Positions 7,619 to 16,020 are shown, counted from the stretch's first letter. The stretch is DNA of 64,000 nt from Streptomyces sp. P9-A4 (GCF_036634195.1 NZ_JAZIFY010000001.1:2800501-2864500); one strand, 5' to 3'. Notes: a model not told the origin generated them from the letters alone. Numbers and translations are program-made.

Positions 7619-10600
7619 TGGTTGCTGCTCCCGTCGGGACGCTGCTCGGGCTCGTGGCCCTGGGGGTATCCGTAGCCGTAGTTGTACGGGTCGTACTGCT
7701 GAGGGTCGTACGGGGGCTGCTGCCCGTCGTACTGCTGGCCGTACCCGGGCTGCTGCTCGTAGCCGGGCTGGCCCCCGTACGGCTGCTGCTGCTGGTCGTA
7801 GCCCTGCTGGGGGTACGTGTACGGCTGCTGCTGGTACGGGTCGGCCGTGTACTCCTGCTGACCCTGGTAGTAGCCCTGCTCGGCGTACGCCTGCTGATCC
7901 TGGGCCTGGGCCTGGGCGTACGCGGGGTCGTAGCCGTTGCCGTTGCCGTCCCACTCCTGGGGCTCGTACGCCTGCTGCTCCGGGATCGGGGCCGGTTCCT
8001 GATCCGGCTCCTGTTCCTGTTCCCGGGCGGTCCCGGATTCGGCCTCGGCCTCCGCCTCGGCGGCGGCGCGGAGCCGGCGGGCCCGGCGGCCGTCGCCCTC
8101 GGTCGCCTGGGCGGGGATGGCGAGCTCCTCCTCCGGCAGGTCGTCGTCGATCTCACGGCGCCGGCCGGGCAGGGCGAGTACGAGCAGGACGACGGCGAGG
8201 CCGACCTGGGCCCAGATCCACGCGGTGTGCGTGAGCGGCTGGTCGTACGTGAGGTCGAGGCGGCCGCCCTGGGCGGGGAGTTCGAAGCCCTGGGCCCAGC
8301 CGTCGACGGTGGTGCGGGTGAGTTCCCGGCCGTCGAGGGTGGCGGTCCAGCCCTCGTCGGCGCGGTCGGCGAGCCGCAGGACGCGGCCGGCGGGGCCGGC
8401 GGGGACCGTGGTGTGCGCCTCGACGGGGCCCGCGGCGACGGCGACCGGCTCGGATCCCTTGGCGGGCTCCGTCGTTCCCCCGGTCGTCTTGGCGGCCGGC
8501 GGGACGATCATCACGCGGGCGATCTCGCGGTCCACGCGCCAGAGGGCGCTGCCGTCGAGCTGGCTGAGGCGGCTGAGCCCGGGGGTGGAGTCGAGCACGC
8601 GGCTCATCTGGCGCGGCGCCCCGTCCCGTACGAGCACGTAGCGGATCGCGTAGCCGCTGAGTTCCTGCGTCTGGTCGGCGCCGGAGCCCGCGACCAGGTG
8701 GGCGACGACGTCGTCGAGGCGCGGGTCGCCCTCGGCCGCCGCCGTGAGTTCGGCGTCTCCGAGGCGGGCGCCGGAGCCGCGGACCAGGGTGTAGGCGACC
8801 TCGCCGGGCGCGCCCGCGCCGAGCACGAGGGTGCGGGGCTGGTCGCGGGTGGCGCTCTCCTCGGCGACGAAGGCCGGGACCTGGACCGGGTCGCGCCGGG
8901 TCAGCGGGCCGTCGGCGCCGCCGATCATCCAGCCGACGGCGGCGACGGCCGGGCCGAGGGCGCAGGCGAGGGCGATGAGGGCGGCGACGGGCTGGCGCCA
9001 GCCGAAGCCGTGGGCGGCGACGCGGGTGCGTCCGCCCTCGGCGCCGATCATGCCGGCGGCGATGAGGGCTGCGCCGTAGACGAGGGTGGCGGGTCCGGCC
9101 CAGCCGGTGCCGCCGGCGCCGTTGGACAGGGCGGCGAAGAGGAGGCCGGCGAGGGCGGCGGCCCAGGCGGCGCGGACGGCGAGCTGCCGCTCCTCGCGGA
9201 GCAGTCCGGCCAGGGCGGCGAGGACGAGACCGGCCAGCAGGAGGCCGCCGGTGGTGCCGGGGCCGCCGGGGCTGGTGCCGAGCAGGTCGAGCGCGGTGGC
9301 CGTGCCCGTACGGATGTCGAGGCCGGCCTCGCGCAGGAAGGCCGCGGGGTCGGTGAGAAGGGTGAGCGACCAGGGCGCGAGGACGAGCAGCGGGGTGCCG
9401 ACGGCGGCGAGGAAGCGCAGGCCGTACGCCGTGATGTCGGAGCGGCGCACCACGAGCACGCCGATGCCGAGGAGGACGGCGAGCGGCCAGACGACCGGGG
9501 TGAACGCGGTCGCGAAGGTCAGCAGGAAGGTGTACGCCCAGGTGGCGCGCCAGCTGCCCCGGTCGGGCCGGTTGAAGCCGTGGGCGGAGACGGCGGCGCG
9601 GGCCGTCAGCGGGAGCAGGACGGCGAGGACGGCGGTGCCGAGCCGGCCGGTGGCGAGGGCCCCGGTGGCGGCGGGCAGGAAGGCGTAGGCGATGGCGCCC
9701 CAGGCGCGGAGCAGCCGGGACTCGACGATGCCTCGGGCGGCGAAGTACGCGGTGAAGCCGGCGAGCGGGACCGAGCAGACGAGCAGCAGGGTCAGCGCGG
9801 TGGAGGTGGAGCCGAGGAAGAGCGCGGAGAGCGCGGCGAGCACAGCGAGGTAGGGCGGGGCGGTCTGGGTGCCGCCGGTGCCGAGGGCGTGCCAGCTGTC
9901 GGCGTAGCGCGACCAGAGGCCGGAGACGGTGTCGGGGGCGGGCAGCAGGGCGCCGCCCGCGAGGGAGCCGCCGGCGAAGAGGTTGCGGCAGGCGACGAGG
10001 GAGATGAGGAGCAGGAGGGCGAAGAGGACCGGGCCGGGCTTGCGGGCGATCTTCTTGAGCCGGGCGAACTGCTCGATCTCCAGGTAGTCGGCGTCGTCGC
10101 CGCCGGGGCCCGACTCGATGACGCCGTGGCGGGAGCCGCCGGACTCGGCCTCGGAGCCGCCGAAGTTGGCGGTGAACTGCTCGACGGCGGCGCGGACGGT
10201 GGCGCCGGGCGGCGGGAACAGCGGGCGGAGTTCGCTCGCCGGGACTTCGGGGTTCTTGCGGCGTTTGCGGGCGGCGAGGATCTTCTCGGGCCGCAGCAGG
10301 GTGGCGAGGAGGCCCATGACCTCGTCGACGGCCTGGCCGGGGACCTTGCCGACGAGGTAGGCGAGGGTGCGGAGCAGGGTGCTGAGGACGAGCCGGAGCA
10401 GGACGTACGGGAGTGCGGCGCCCCGGGTGTTGGCGAGGAGGGTGTAGACGGCGCCGGCCTTGTCGACGCGGTGCGGGTTGGCGGCGGTCCGGCCGGCGCA
10501 GTCGACGGTGCGGCGCTCGCGGGCGGAGGCCTCGGCGTGCCGGAGGACGGCGTCGGGGGCGATGAGGACGCGGTGGCCGGCGGAGTGGGCGCGCCAGCAC

Positions 10601-11316
10601 AGGTCGACGTCGTCGCGCATGAGGGGCAGCCTGCGGTCGAAGCCGCCGAGTTCCTCGAAGACGTCGCGGCGGACGAGCATGCCGGCGGTGGAGACGGAGA
10701 GGACGGAGCGGACCTGGTCGTGCTGGCCCTGGTCCTGCTCGCGGCGGTCGAGCCCGGTCCAGCGGCGTCCGCTGCGGGCGATGGAGACGCCGGTCTCCAG
10801 GAGCTGCTTCCGGTCGTACCAGCCGCGCAGCTTGGGGCCGATGACGGCGGCGTCCGCGTCGGAGTCGGCGACGCGCAGGAGTTCGGCGAGGGCGCCGTGC
10901 TCGGGGGCGCAGTCGTCGTGGAGGAGCCAGAGCCACTGGACCGGTTCGCCGTGCGGGAGTTCGGGGAGGTCGTAGGCGCCGTCGTCCCAGGTGCGGCTGA
11001 CGGGGTCCCAGCCGCTGGGGCGCTTCAGGTAGGGCAGGTCCTCGGGTCCGAGCACAGGCGCGGTGCGCGCGGCCTCCTCGACGGCGGCGCCGAAGCCGGT
11101 GCGGCGCGCGAGGTGCAGGACGCGGTCGGCACCGACGGCGTCGGCGAGGAGCTGCGCCGAGTCGTCGGCGCTGCCGGTGTCGGCCGCGACCACGTTCTGC
11201 ACGGGGCGTTCCTGGGCGAGCAGCCCGGCGAGGGCGTCCGGCAGCCAGCGGGCGCCGTCGTGGGTGACGAGCACGGCGGTGACGACGTGTCGCGGAAACT
11301 CAGGAGTTGAGGACAT
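7615..11316 (-). CDS. Giant family 2 glycosyltransferase with multi-pass membrane domain
   Basis: A 1,233-residue fusion. Residues 1-300 form a GT-A family 2 domain (VTAVLVTHDGARWLPDALAG; acidic WLLHDDCAPEHG; later GGFDRRLPLMRDDVDLCWR). Residues 430-1090 hold about a dozen hydrophobic helices with extracytoplasmic loops. The last 130 residues are a disordered tail rich in Gln, Tyr, Gly and Pro (EQQPGYGQQYDGQQ). The architecture suggests polymerisation or transfer of sugars across the membrane. The stop overlaps the start of the DUF5719 gene (GTGA), implying a functional pair. whiB lies upstream but is insulated by a strong terminator. Donor and acceptor are unknown; mycobacteria have a related membrane GT near whiB2. 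Confidence 0.85.
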   Translation of the reverse strand: MSSTPEFPRHVVTAVLVTHDGARWLPDALAGLLAQERPVQNVVAADTGSADDSAQLLADAVGADRVLHLARRTGFGAAVEEAARTAPVLGPEDLPYLKRPSGWDPVSRTWDDGAYDLPELPHGEPVQWLWLLHDDCAPEHGALAELLRVADSDADAAVIGPKLRGWYDRKQLLETGVSIARSGRRWTGLDRREQDQGQHDQVRSVLSVSTAGMLVRRDVFEELGGFDRRLPLMRDDVDLCWRAHSAGHRVLIAPDAVLRHAEASARERRTVDCAGRTAANPHRVDKAGAVYTLLANTRGAALPYVLLRLVLSTLLRTLAYLVGKVPGQAVDEVMGLLATLLRPEKILAARKRRKNPEVPASELRPLFPPPGATVRAAVEQFTANFGGSEAESGGSRHGVIESGPGGDDADYLEIEQFARLKKIARKPGPVLFALLLLISLVACRNLFAGGSLAGGALLPAPDTVSGLWSRYADSWHALGTGGTQTAPPYLAVLAALSALFLGSTSTALTLLLVCSVPLAGFTAYFAARGIVESRLLRAWGAIAYAFLPAATGALATGRLGTAVLAVLLPLTARAAVSAHGFNRPDRGSWRATWAYTFLLTFATAFTPVVWPLAVLLGIGVLVVRRSDITAYGLRFLAAVGTPLLVLAPWSLTLLTDPAAFLREAGLDIRTGTATALDLLGTSPGGPGTTGGLLLAGLVLAALAGLLREERQLAVRAAWAAALAGLLFAALSNGAGGTGWAGPATLVYGAALIAAGMIGAEGGRTRVAAHGFGWRQPVAALIALACALGPAVAAVGWMIGGADGPLTRRDPVQVPAFVAEESATRDQPRTLVLGAGAPGEVAYTLVRGSGARLGDAELTAAAEGDPRLDDVVAHLVAGSGADQTQELSGYAIRYVLVRDGAPRQMSRVLDSTPGLSRLSQLDGSALWRVDREIARVMIVPPAAKTTGGTTEPAKGSEPVAVAAGPVEAHTTVPAGPAGRVLRLADRADEGWTATLDGRELTRTTVDGWAQGFELPAQGGRLDLTYDQPLTHTAWIWAQVGLAVVLLVLALPGRRREIDDDLPEEELAIPAQATEGDGRRARRLRAAAEAEAEAESGTAREQEQEPDQEPAPIPEQQAYEPQEWDGNGNGYDPAYAQAQAQDQQAYAEQGYYQGQQEYTADPYQQQPYTYPQQGYDQQQQPYGGQPGYEQQPGYGQQYDGQQPPYDPQQYDPYNYGYGYPQGHEPEQRPDGSSNQ

Positions 11317-11470
11317 CGAGCTACGGGCCCTCCGGCCGGGGTCGCCCGCGGGGGGCGTGGGGTGCGTCTCGGACGGAGGCCCACACTAACGGCTGTGCGC
11401 GGAGCGGTCCGACGCCCTGTGGACAGAGCGGGCGGAAGGGCTCCGGAAGGCTTTCCGTACAAAACAAGCA

Positions 11471-11515
11471 GAACGGTCCGCCACCTGTGGATGAAGCACA
11501 GGGGGCGGACCGTTC
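11471..11515 (-). terminator. Intrinsic terminator downstream of whiB
   Basis: Inverted repeat with 19-base arms (11471-11489 and 11497-11515), a single A/G mismatch and a seven-base loop. Read on the minus strand, it is followed by a T-rich run (TTGTTTTG), the classic rho-independent layout. It separates whiB from the glycosyltransferase gene. A smaller perfect hairpin (GGCGGG-TTT-CCCGCC) sits at 11563-11577, directly after the whiB stop. Confidence 0.8.
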
Positions 11516-11579
11516 GCCTGGTCTCCGTGTTCCCGGTGTGCGCGCAGTGGCGCGCGGGGCCCGGCGGGTTTCCCGCCGT

Positions 11580-11843
11580 TCAGACGGCGGCCTTCTTCAG
11601 GCGGCGCCGCTCGCGCTCGGAGAGACCGCCCCAGATGCCGAAGCGCTCGTCGTTCTGCAAGGCGTATTCGAGGCATTCGGAGCGGACCTCGCAGGCGAGG
11701 CAGACCTTCTTGGCCTCGCGGGTCGAGCCGCCCTTCTCGGGGAAGAAGGACTCGGGATCGGTCTGGGCGCACAGCGCGCGCTCCTGCCAGCCGAGTTCTT
11801 CGTCCGCGTCCTCGACCAGCAGTTCCTGGAACAACTCGGTCAT
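11580..11843 (-). CDS. whiB: WhiB, iron-sulfur transcription factor for sporulation
   Basis: An 87-residue Wbl protein starting MTELFQELLVEDADEELGWQ. The four iron-sulfur cysteines are visible: ALCAQTD (first), CLACEVRSEC (central CxxCxxxxxC), giving the canonical C-Xn-CxxCxxxxxC pattern for a [4Fe-4S] cluster. The GIWGGLSERERRR turn and the basic C-terminus are the DNA-binding tail. It is nearly identical, from memory, to S. coelicolor WhiB, which together with WhiA controls sporulation septation. The ATG at 11843 was chosen because upstream in-frame codons encode unconserved sequence. It is monocistronic: a strong terminator follows and a long AT-richer region precedes it. Its neighbours manA/manB and fbiA/fbiB reproduce the mycobacterial whiB2 context. 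Confidence 0.96.
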   Translation of the reverse strand: MTELFQELLVEDADEELGWQERALCAQTDPESFFPEKGGSTREAKKVCLACEVRSECLEYALQNDERFGIWGGLSERERRRLKKAAV

Positions 11844-12259
11844 GTGCGCCCCTCGTCTGTTCTGTGCGTCCCCGTGGTCTTGCCGTTGCGAACCCGGCCG
11901 AACGACACGAGTGAAATTACAAGTTCGTGCTCTGCGCGAGTCAAGCGGAGATCTGCTATCGGGCCCCGTATTCACTCTGCGGAACCAAGCCTATGCGGAA
12001 AGTGTTCAAATCACCAAAAACATGACACATGCCACCAACCTGGGTGCACCGCGCGGCCCTCACGAGAAAGGACGTCCGAGACTCGGATCCTGTTGCGATC
12101 CAGCCATGGAAGCGATCCTGATCACAGCCCGATCATGGACCGGTCCATGTTTACGGGCGCGGTTGCAGCGCCATGTTGCCTGGTCCGGGCCTGAACAAAC
12201 CTTTCTCCGGGCACTGTAACCGGATGAGGTGAAACATTACCCCCAAATCGGGCATTGAG
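11844..12259. other. whiB upstream control region
   Basis: About 415 bases between whiB (leftward) and the cysteine-dioxygenase promoter (rightward), noticeably AT-richer than the window (for example 11985-12030). It must hold the whiB promoter(s), although I cannot assign -10/-35 boxes with confidence. It contains the perfect 16-base palindrome CATGGACCGGTCCATG at 12134-12149, embedded in a stretch with several GATC words (GCGATCC, CGATCCTGATC). No gene is supported here; short frames through it lack codon bias. Confidence 0.6.
12134..12149. promoter_or_regulatory. Perfect 16-base palindrome, candidate operator
   Basis: CATGGACCGGTCCATG reads identically on both strands. It lies 291 bases upstream of the whiB start and 111 bases upstream of the likely cysteine-dioxygenase -35 box. 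A dimeric regulator could bind here; which gene it would serve is unclear. Confidence 0.45.
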
Positions 12260-12296
12260 TTGACAGTCGGGTGCGCTTCCGGCCACCTTTGGTGGC
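12260..12296 (+). promoter_or_regulatory. Promoter of the poly-Cys leader and cysteine dioxygenase
   Basis: A consensus -35 TTGACA (12260-12265), an 18-base spacer, then CACCTT (12284-12289) as a weak -10. The predicted transcription start falls at about 12296-12297, the A of the leader ATG, which would make the transcript leaderless. A perfect inverted repeat GCCACC-TTT-GGTGGC (12282-12296) covers the -10 to +1 stretch and could be an operator. Confidence 0.6.
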
Positions 12297-12389
12297 ATGC
12301 CAGCGACCACAGCGCCCGCCGCGACCCACAGCCGTGGGTTCCGCCGCGCTGTCCAGGCGCGCTGTTGCTGTTGCTGTTCCAGCTGTTGA
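12297..12389 (+). CDS. Poly-cysteine leader peptide upstream of cysteine dioxygenase
   Basis: A 30-codon open frame from the ATG at 12297 to the TGA at 12387. It encodes a peptide whose last eight residues are five consecutive Cys, two Ser and a Cys (CCCCCSSC), preceded by a basic stretch (RGFRRAVQAR). No ribosome-binding site precedes the ATG, and the promoter geometry predicts a leaderless mRNA. It lies 108 bases before the cysteine dioxygenase gene. Leaderless poly-Cys short ORFs that act as cysteine-responsive attenuators are known in mycobacteria; that this is the same kind of device is inference. Ribosome passage through five Cys codons would report charged tRNA-Cys. Confidence 0.7.
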   Translation: MPATTAPAATHSRGFRRAVQARCCCCCSSC

Positions 12390-12419
12390 TGCCCTAGAGC
12401 TCCAGCTTCTTCTCCCAGC

Positions 12420-12457
12420 GTCACCCTGCGTCACTCGCGTCACGTCTCTTCCGTGAC
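12420..12457 (+). promoter_or_regulatory. Possible attenuator structure between leader and cysteine dioxygenase
   Basis: A hairpin with perfect six-base arms GTCACG (12439-12444) and CGTGAC (12452-12457) and a seven-base loop. The GTCAC word also occurs at 12420 and 12430, so the single GTGAC could pair with three alternative partners. Such mutually exclusive pairings are what a leader-peptide switch needs. The downstream ribosome-binding site is GAGGA at 12481-12485. Confidence 0.4.
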
Positions 12458-12497
12458 CCTCCACCGCTTCTGTTTCTGCTGAGGAACCTCCCCACCC

Positions 12498-13043
12498 ATG
12501 AACATGGACAGCGACCTTCAGATCGCCGGCGACATCCTCGAGGTCCCGCACCTCCTCCAGCCCGAGCGCGCCCACCCCGAGACGGTGGCCGAGTTCACCG
12601 GCCTCGCGCGCTCGATCGCCGCCGACCGCGCCCAGTGGGCCCCGTACGTCGAGTACGACGCCACCACCCGCTGGTACCACCGGCTCCGCACGGGCCCCGG
12701 CTACGAGGTGTGGCTGCTCTCCTGGGTGCCGGGCCAGGGCAGCGGGCTCCACGGCCACGGCCTCTCCTCCGGCGTGCTGACCGTCCTGGAGGGCGAGCTG
12801 ACGGAGCGTACGGACCGGGGCGGGCGGACGCTCGCGCCGGGCGGGGAGCGGGTGTTCGCGCCCGGCTACGTCCACGAGGTCGTCAACGACTCCCTCGAAC
12901 CGGCCGTCAGCCTGCACGTCTACTTCCCCGGCCTCACCGAGATGCCGATGCACGAGTCGCCGCGCGAGCAGTGCGCTCCGGTCGAGGCGGAGGCGTCCGG
13001 CGCGTCCGGCGCCCCGGCCGCCCCTGGGGTCGTCGTCGGCTGA
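12498..13043 (+). CDS. Cysteine dioxygenase
   Basis: Cupin-type mononuclear iron enzyme oxidising L-cysteine to cysteine sulfinate; 181 residues. The first cupin motif is GSGLHGHGLSSGVLTVLEGE (residues 77-96), with two iron-ligand histidines in HGH. The second is PGYVHEVVNDS near residue 122, with the third ligand histidine. LHVYFPGL follows. The start MNMDSDLQIAGDILEV is preceded by GAGGA. It stands alone between whiB and the F420 genes, 21 bases before cofD, so co-transcription with cofD/cofE is possible. The poly-Cys leader upstream fits control by cysteine supply. The C-terminal 25 residues are Ala/Gly/Pro-rich and likely disordered. Confidence 0.92.
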   Translation: MNMDSDLQIAGDILEVPHLLQPERAHPETVAEFTGLARSIAADRAQWAPYVEYDATTRWYHRLRTGPGYEVWLLSWVPGQGSGLHGHGLSSGVLTVLEGELTERTDRGGRTLAPGGERVFAPGYVHEVVNDSLEPAVSLHVYFPGLTEMPMHESPREQCAPVEAEASGASGAPAAPGVVVG

Positions 13044-13064
13044 CCGCCTGACAGACTGCCGTAC

Positions 13065-14021
13065 ATGCGCATTGTGGTTCTGGCCGGCGGCATCGGTGGT
13101 GCCCGTTTCCTTCGCGGCCTCAAGCAGGCCGCGCCTGACGCGGAGATCACGGTCATCGGCAACACCGGTGACGACATCCATCTCTTCGGGCTGAAGGTCT
13201 GCCCCGACCTGGACACGGTGATGTACACCCTCGGCGGTGGCATCAACGAGGAGCAGGGCTGGGGACGTACGGACGAGTCCTTCACCGTCAAGGAGGAGCT
13301 CGCGGCGTACGGGGTCGGACCCGAGTGGTTCGGCCTCGGCGACCGGGACTTCGCCACCCACATCGTCCGTACGCAGATGCTCGGCGCCGGCTACCCGCTG
13401 AGCGCCGTCACCGAGGCGCTGTGCGCCCGCTGGCAGCCCGGCGTACGACTCCTCCCCATGTCCGACGACCGGGTCGAGACGCATGTGGCGATCGAGGTCG
13501 ACGGCGAGCAGCGCGCGGTGCACTTCCAGGAGTACTGGGTGAAGCTGCGCGCCTCCGTCGACGCGAAGGCGATCGTGCCGGTCGGCGCGGAGGCCGCGAA
13601 GCCCGCGCCGGGCGTCCTGGAGGCCATCGCCGAGGCGGACGTCATCCTCTTCCCGCCGTCCAACCCCGTCGTCAGCGTCGGGACGATCCTCGCCGTGCCC
13701 GGCATCCGTGACGCGATCGTCGCGGCCAAGGCGCCCGTCGTGGGCCTCTCCCCCATCGTCGGCGACGCGCCCGTGCGCGGCATGGCCGACAAGGTCCTCG
13801 CGGCGGTCGGCGTGGAGTCCACGGCGGCGGCCGTCGCCGAGAACTACGGCTCCGAACTCGTCCACGGCTGGCTCGTCGACACCGTCGACGCGGGCGCGGT
13901 CGCGGCCGTCGAGGCGGCGGGCATCCGCTGCCGGGCGGTGCCGCTGATGATGACCGACGTCGAGGCGACCGCCGCGATGGCGCGGGAGGCCCTGGCGCTC
14001 GCCGAGGAGGTCCGCGGGTGA
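13065..14021 (+). CDS. fbiA: 2-phospho-L-lactate transferase (F420 biosynthesis, CofD/FbiA)
   Basis: Transfers the activated C3 moiety from a guanylyl donor to the deazaflavin Fo, making F420-0 (in mycobacteria from enolpyruvyl-PPG, giving dehydro-F420-0). The 318 residues have the family length. The N-terminal Rossmann motif [18 protein letters not shown] and the metal/donor site [19 protein letters not shown] are clear, with [14 protein letters not shown] and [18 protein letters not shown] further on. It overlaps cofE by four bases (GTGA), giving a coupled fbiA-fbiB pair as in M. tuberculosis. F420 serves redox enzymes, including tetracycline and lincosamide biosynthesis reductases in streptomycetes. 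Confidence 0.95.
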   Translation: MRIVVLAGGIGGARFLRGLKQAAPDAEITVIGNTGDDIHLFGLKVCPDLDTVMYTLGGGINEEQGWGRTDESFTVKEELAAYGVGPEWFGLGDRDFATHIVRTQMLGAGYPLSAVTEALCARWQPGVRLLPMSDDRVETHVAIEVDGEQRAVHFQEYWVKLRASVDAKAIVPVGAEAAKPAPGVLEAIAEADVILFPPSNPVVSVGTILAVPGIRDAIVAAKAPVVGLSPIVGDAPVRGMADKVLAAVGVESTAAAVAENYGSELVHGWLVDTVDAGAVAAVEAAGIRCRAVPLMMTDVEATAAMAREALALAEEVRG

Positions 14022-15325
14022 CCGCCGTACCGCCCTCCTACCGTGTCTGGGCGCTGCCCGGACTGCCCGAGGTCGCGGCCGGTGACGACCTGGCCAAGCT
14101 GATCGCCTCCGTCTCGCCGGAACTCGTCGACGGGGACGTCCTCCTCGTCACGTCCAAGATCGTGAGCAAGGCCGAGGGGCGGGTGATCGCCGCCGACGAC
14201 CGCGAGGAGGCCATCGACGCCGAGACGGTACGGGTGGTGGCCCGGCGCGGTCCGCTCCGGATCGTCGAGAACCGGCAGGGGCTCGTCATGGCCGCCGCCG
14301 GGGTCGACGCCTCCAACACCCCCGCCGGAACCGTGCTGCTGCTGCCCGAGGACCCCGACGCCTCGGCGCGCCGCATCCGTTCGGGGCTGCGCGAGGCGCT
14401 CGGTGTCGAGGTCGGCGTCGTCGTCACGGACACCTTCGGGCGGCCCTGGCGCAGCGGGCTCACCGACGTCGCGATCGGGGCGGCCGGGGTGCGGGTCCTC
14501 GACGACCTGCGCGGCGGGACCGACGCGTACGGCAATCCGCTGAGCGCGACCGTGGTCGCCACCGCCGACGAACTCGCCGCCGCCGGTGACCTGGTGAAGG
14601 GCAAGGCGAACGGCCTGCCGGTCGCCGTCGTACGCGGACTGCCGCACGTGGTGGCCGGGGACGAGGAGCCGGGGGCGCGGGCGCTGGTGCGCGGCGCCGC
14701 CGACGACATGTTCCGGCTCGGCACGTCGGAGGCCGTACGGGAGGCGGTGACGCTGCGCCGGACGGTACGGGAGTTCACCGACGAGCCGGTCGACCCGGGC
14801 GCGGTACGGCGTGCGGTCGCCGCGGCCGTGACCGCACCGGCCCCGCACCACACCACGCCGTGGCGGTTCGTACTCCTGGAGTCCGCGGCCTCGCGGGTCC
14901 GGCTGCTCGACGCCATGCGGGACGCGTGGATCGCGGACCTGCGGCGGGACGGGAAGTCCGAGGAGTCCATCGCGAAGCGGGTCCGGCGCGGGGACGTGCT
15001 GCGCAACGCGCCCTACCTGGCCGTGCCCTGTCTCGTCATGGACGGCTCCCACCACTACGGCGACCCGCGCCGGGACGCCGCCGAGCGCGAGATGTTCGTG
15101 GTGGCGGCGGGCGCGGGCGTGCAGAACTTCCTGGTGGCGCTCGCCGGTGAGCGGCTGGGCTCGGCATGGGTGTCCTCGACGATGTTCTGCCGGGACGTCG
15201 TACGGGAGGTCCTCGACCTGCCGGCCGGGTGGGACCCGCTGGGCGCGGTGGCCATCGGGCATGCGGCGGGGGCGCCCAGGGAACGGGCGGCGCGGTCGGC
15301 CTCGGAGTTCGTCGAGGTGCGCTGA
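14018..15325 (+). CDS. fbiB: Coenzyme F420-0:L-glutamate ligase with nitroreductase-like domain (FbiB)
   Basis: Bifunctional 435-residue protein. Residues 1-245 are the CofE ligase, adding gamma-linked glutamates to F420-0 using [53 protein letters not shown]. Residues 250-435 are an FMN-binding nitroreductase-fold domain ([40 protein letters not shown]). In mycobacteria that domain extends the polyglutamate tail and reduces dehydro-F420-0. It starts with a GTG overlapping the fbiA stop. Single-domain CofE enzymes of archaea lack the second half, so this is the actinobacterial form. Confidence 0.95.
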   Translation: MTAVPPSYRVWALPGLPEVAAGDDLAKLIASVSPELVDGDVLLVTSKIVSKAEGRVIAADDREEAIDAETVRVVARRGPLRIVENRQGLVMAAAGVDASNTPAGTVLLLPEDPDASARRIRSGLREALGVEVGVVVTDTFGRPWRSGLTDVAIGAAGVRVLDDLRGGTDAYGNPLSATVVATADELAAAGDLVKGKANGLPVAVVRGLPHVVAGDEEPGARALVRGAADDMFRLGTSEAVREAVTLRRTVREFTDEPVDPGAVRRAVAAAVTAPAPHHTTPWRFVLLESAASRVRLLDAMRDAWIADLRRDGKSEESIAKRVRRGDVLRNAPYLAVPCLVMDGSHHYGDPRRDAAEREMFVVAAGAGVQNFLVALAGERLGSAWVSSTMFCRDVVREVLDLPAGWDPLGAVAIGHAAGAPRERAARSASEFVEVR

Positions 15326-15422
15326 GGGGGTGCGGGCGGCCCACCCGGGGAGGCCGAAGGGCCTGTTCCGGGGCGGGGGCGGGCACTATCCTGCCGTCTC
15401 GGCCAAGTGCGACAGGGGGGCC

Positions 15423-15992
15423 ATGTCCACGTCCAACACCTCGAATCTCAGGTGCTGCATCGTCTGCGCGATGCCGATCTCCCCGAAGAAGCTCGTCCTC
15501 GTCCGTGACGGGCGGCCGGCGCACCGCGCCTGCCGCCCGGTGACCGGAGTGCCCGTCAAGGTCGCCGCCGCGGCCGCTGCCGCCGCGGCGGCGGCAGCTC
15601 CGAAGCCCGCGAAGCCGATGAGCCGGGGCGAAATGCTGCGCAGGATCGAGCAGTTGCGCAAGCGGGACGCGCAGAAGCCGGGGACGGCCTCGAAGCGGAC
15701 GGCTGCGAAGGGAACGGCTGCGAAGGGAACGGCACCGGCCAAGGCCGGGAGGCCGGTGGCTGCGAAGAAGGCGGCCGGGAAGAAGGCGGCTGGGAGGCCG
15801 GTGCCTGTGCCTGTGCCTGTGCCTGTGAAGAAGGTGGCCGGGAAGAAGGCGGCCCCCGAGCGGGTGTCCTCCGCAGGGCGGAGTCGGGTGCGGTCCGGGG
15901 GCTCTCCTGCCGCGCAGCCCCAGCCGTACTACGGCGTGGAGATGAAGTCGGTCGGCGGCCGGTGGGTGCAGATGCACCCGGATTCCGAGTAG
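15423..15992 (+). CDS. Uncharacterised protein: zinc-knuckle head with Lys/Ala/Pro-rich tail
   Basis: 189 residues from the ATG at 15423, preceded by AGGGGGG. The head carries LRCCIVCAMPISPKK and GRPAHRACRP, a CxxC...HxxC pattern suitable for one zinc. An alanine run (about residues 44-58) follows, then a helix-prone MSRGEMLRRIEQLRKRDAQK. After that comes a basic repeat region resembling histone H1 or the tail of streptomycete HupS (AAKGTAAKGTAPAKAG, KKAAGKKAAGRP) containing a Pro-Val repeat encoded by GTGCCT units. The last 30 residues (YYGVEMKSVGGRWVQMHPD) look folded. DNA or RNA binding is a plausible inference; I do not recognise the family. The ORF extends upstream in frame, but coding character begins here. 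Confidence 0.65.
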   Translation: MSTSNTSNLRCCIVCAMPISPKKLVLVRDGRPAHRACRPVTGVPVKVAAAAAAAAAAAAPKPAKPMSRGEMLRRIEQLRKRDAQKPGTASKRTAAKGTAAKGTAPAKAGRPVAAKKAAGKKAAGRPVPVPVPVPVKKVAGKKAAPERVSSAGRSRVRSGGSPAAQPQPYYGVEMKSVGGRWVQMHPDSE

Positions 15993-16020
15993 CGGTAGCG
16001 GCGGCGGAGGCCCCGTACCG

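Noticed and set aside
7654..11310. A plus-strand open frame of over 1,200 codons opposite the giant glycosyltransferase
   Set aside because: It is the antisense frame expected in very GC-rich DNA; its product is low-complexity Gly/Ala/Glu/Val without domains, while the minus-strand frame has clear GT2 motifs.
12147..12194. 15-codon ORF containing a Cys-Cys pair inside the whiB-cdo gap
   Set aside because: It starts within the palindrome, has no promoter or ribosome-binding site in the right place, and only two Cys; far weaker than the poly-Cys leader.
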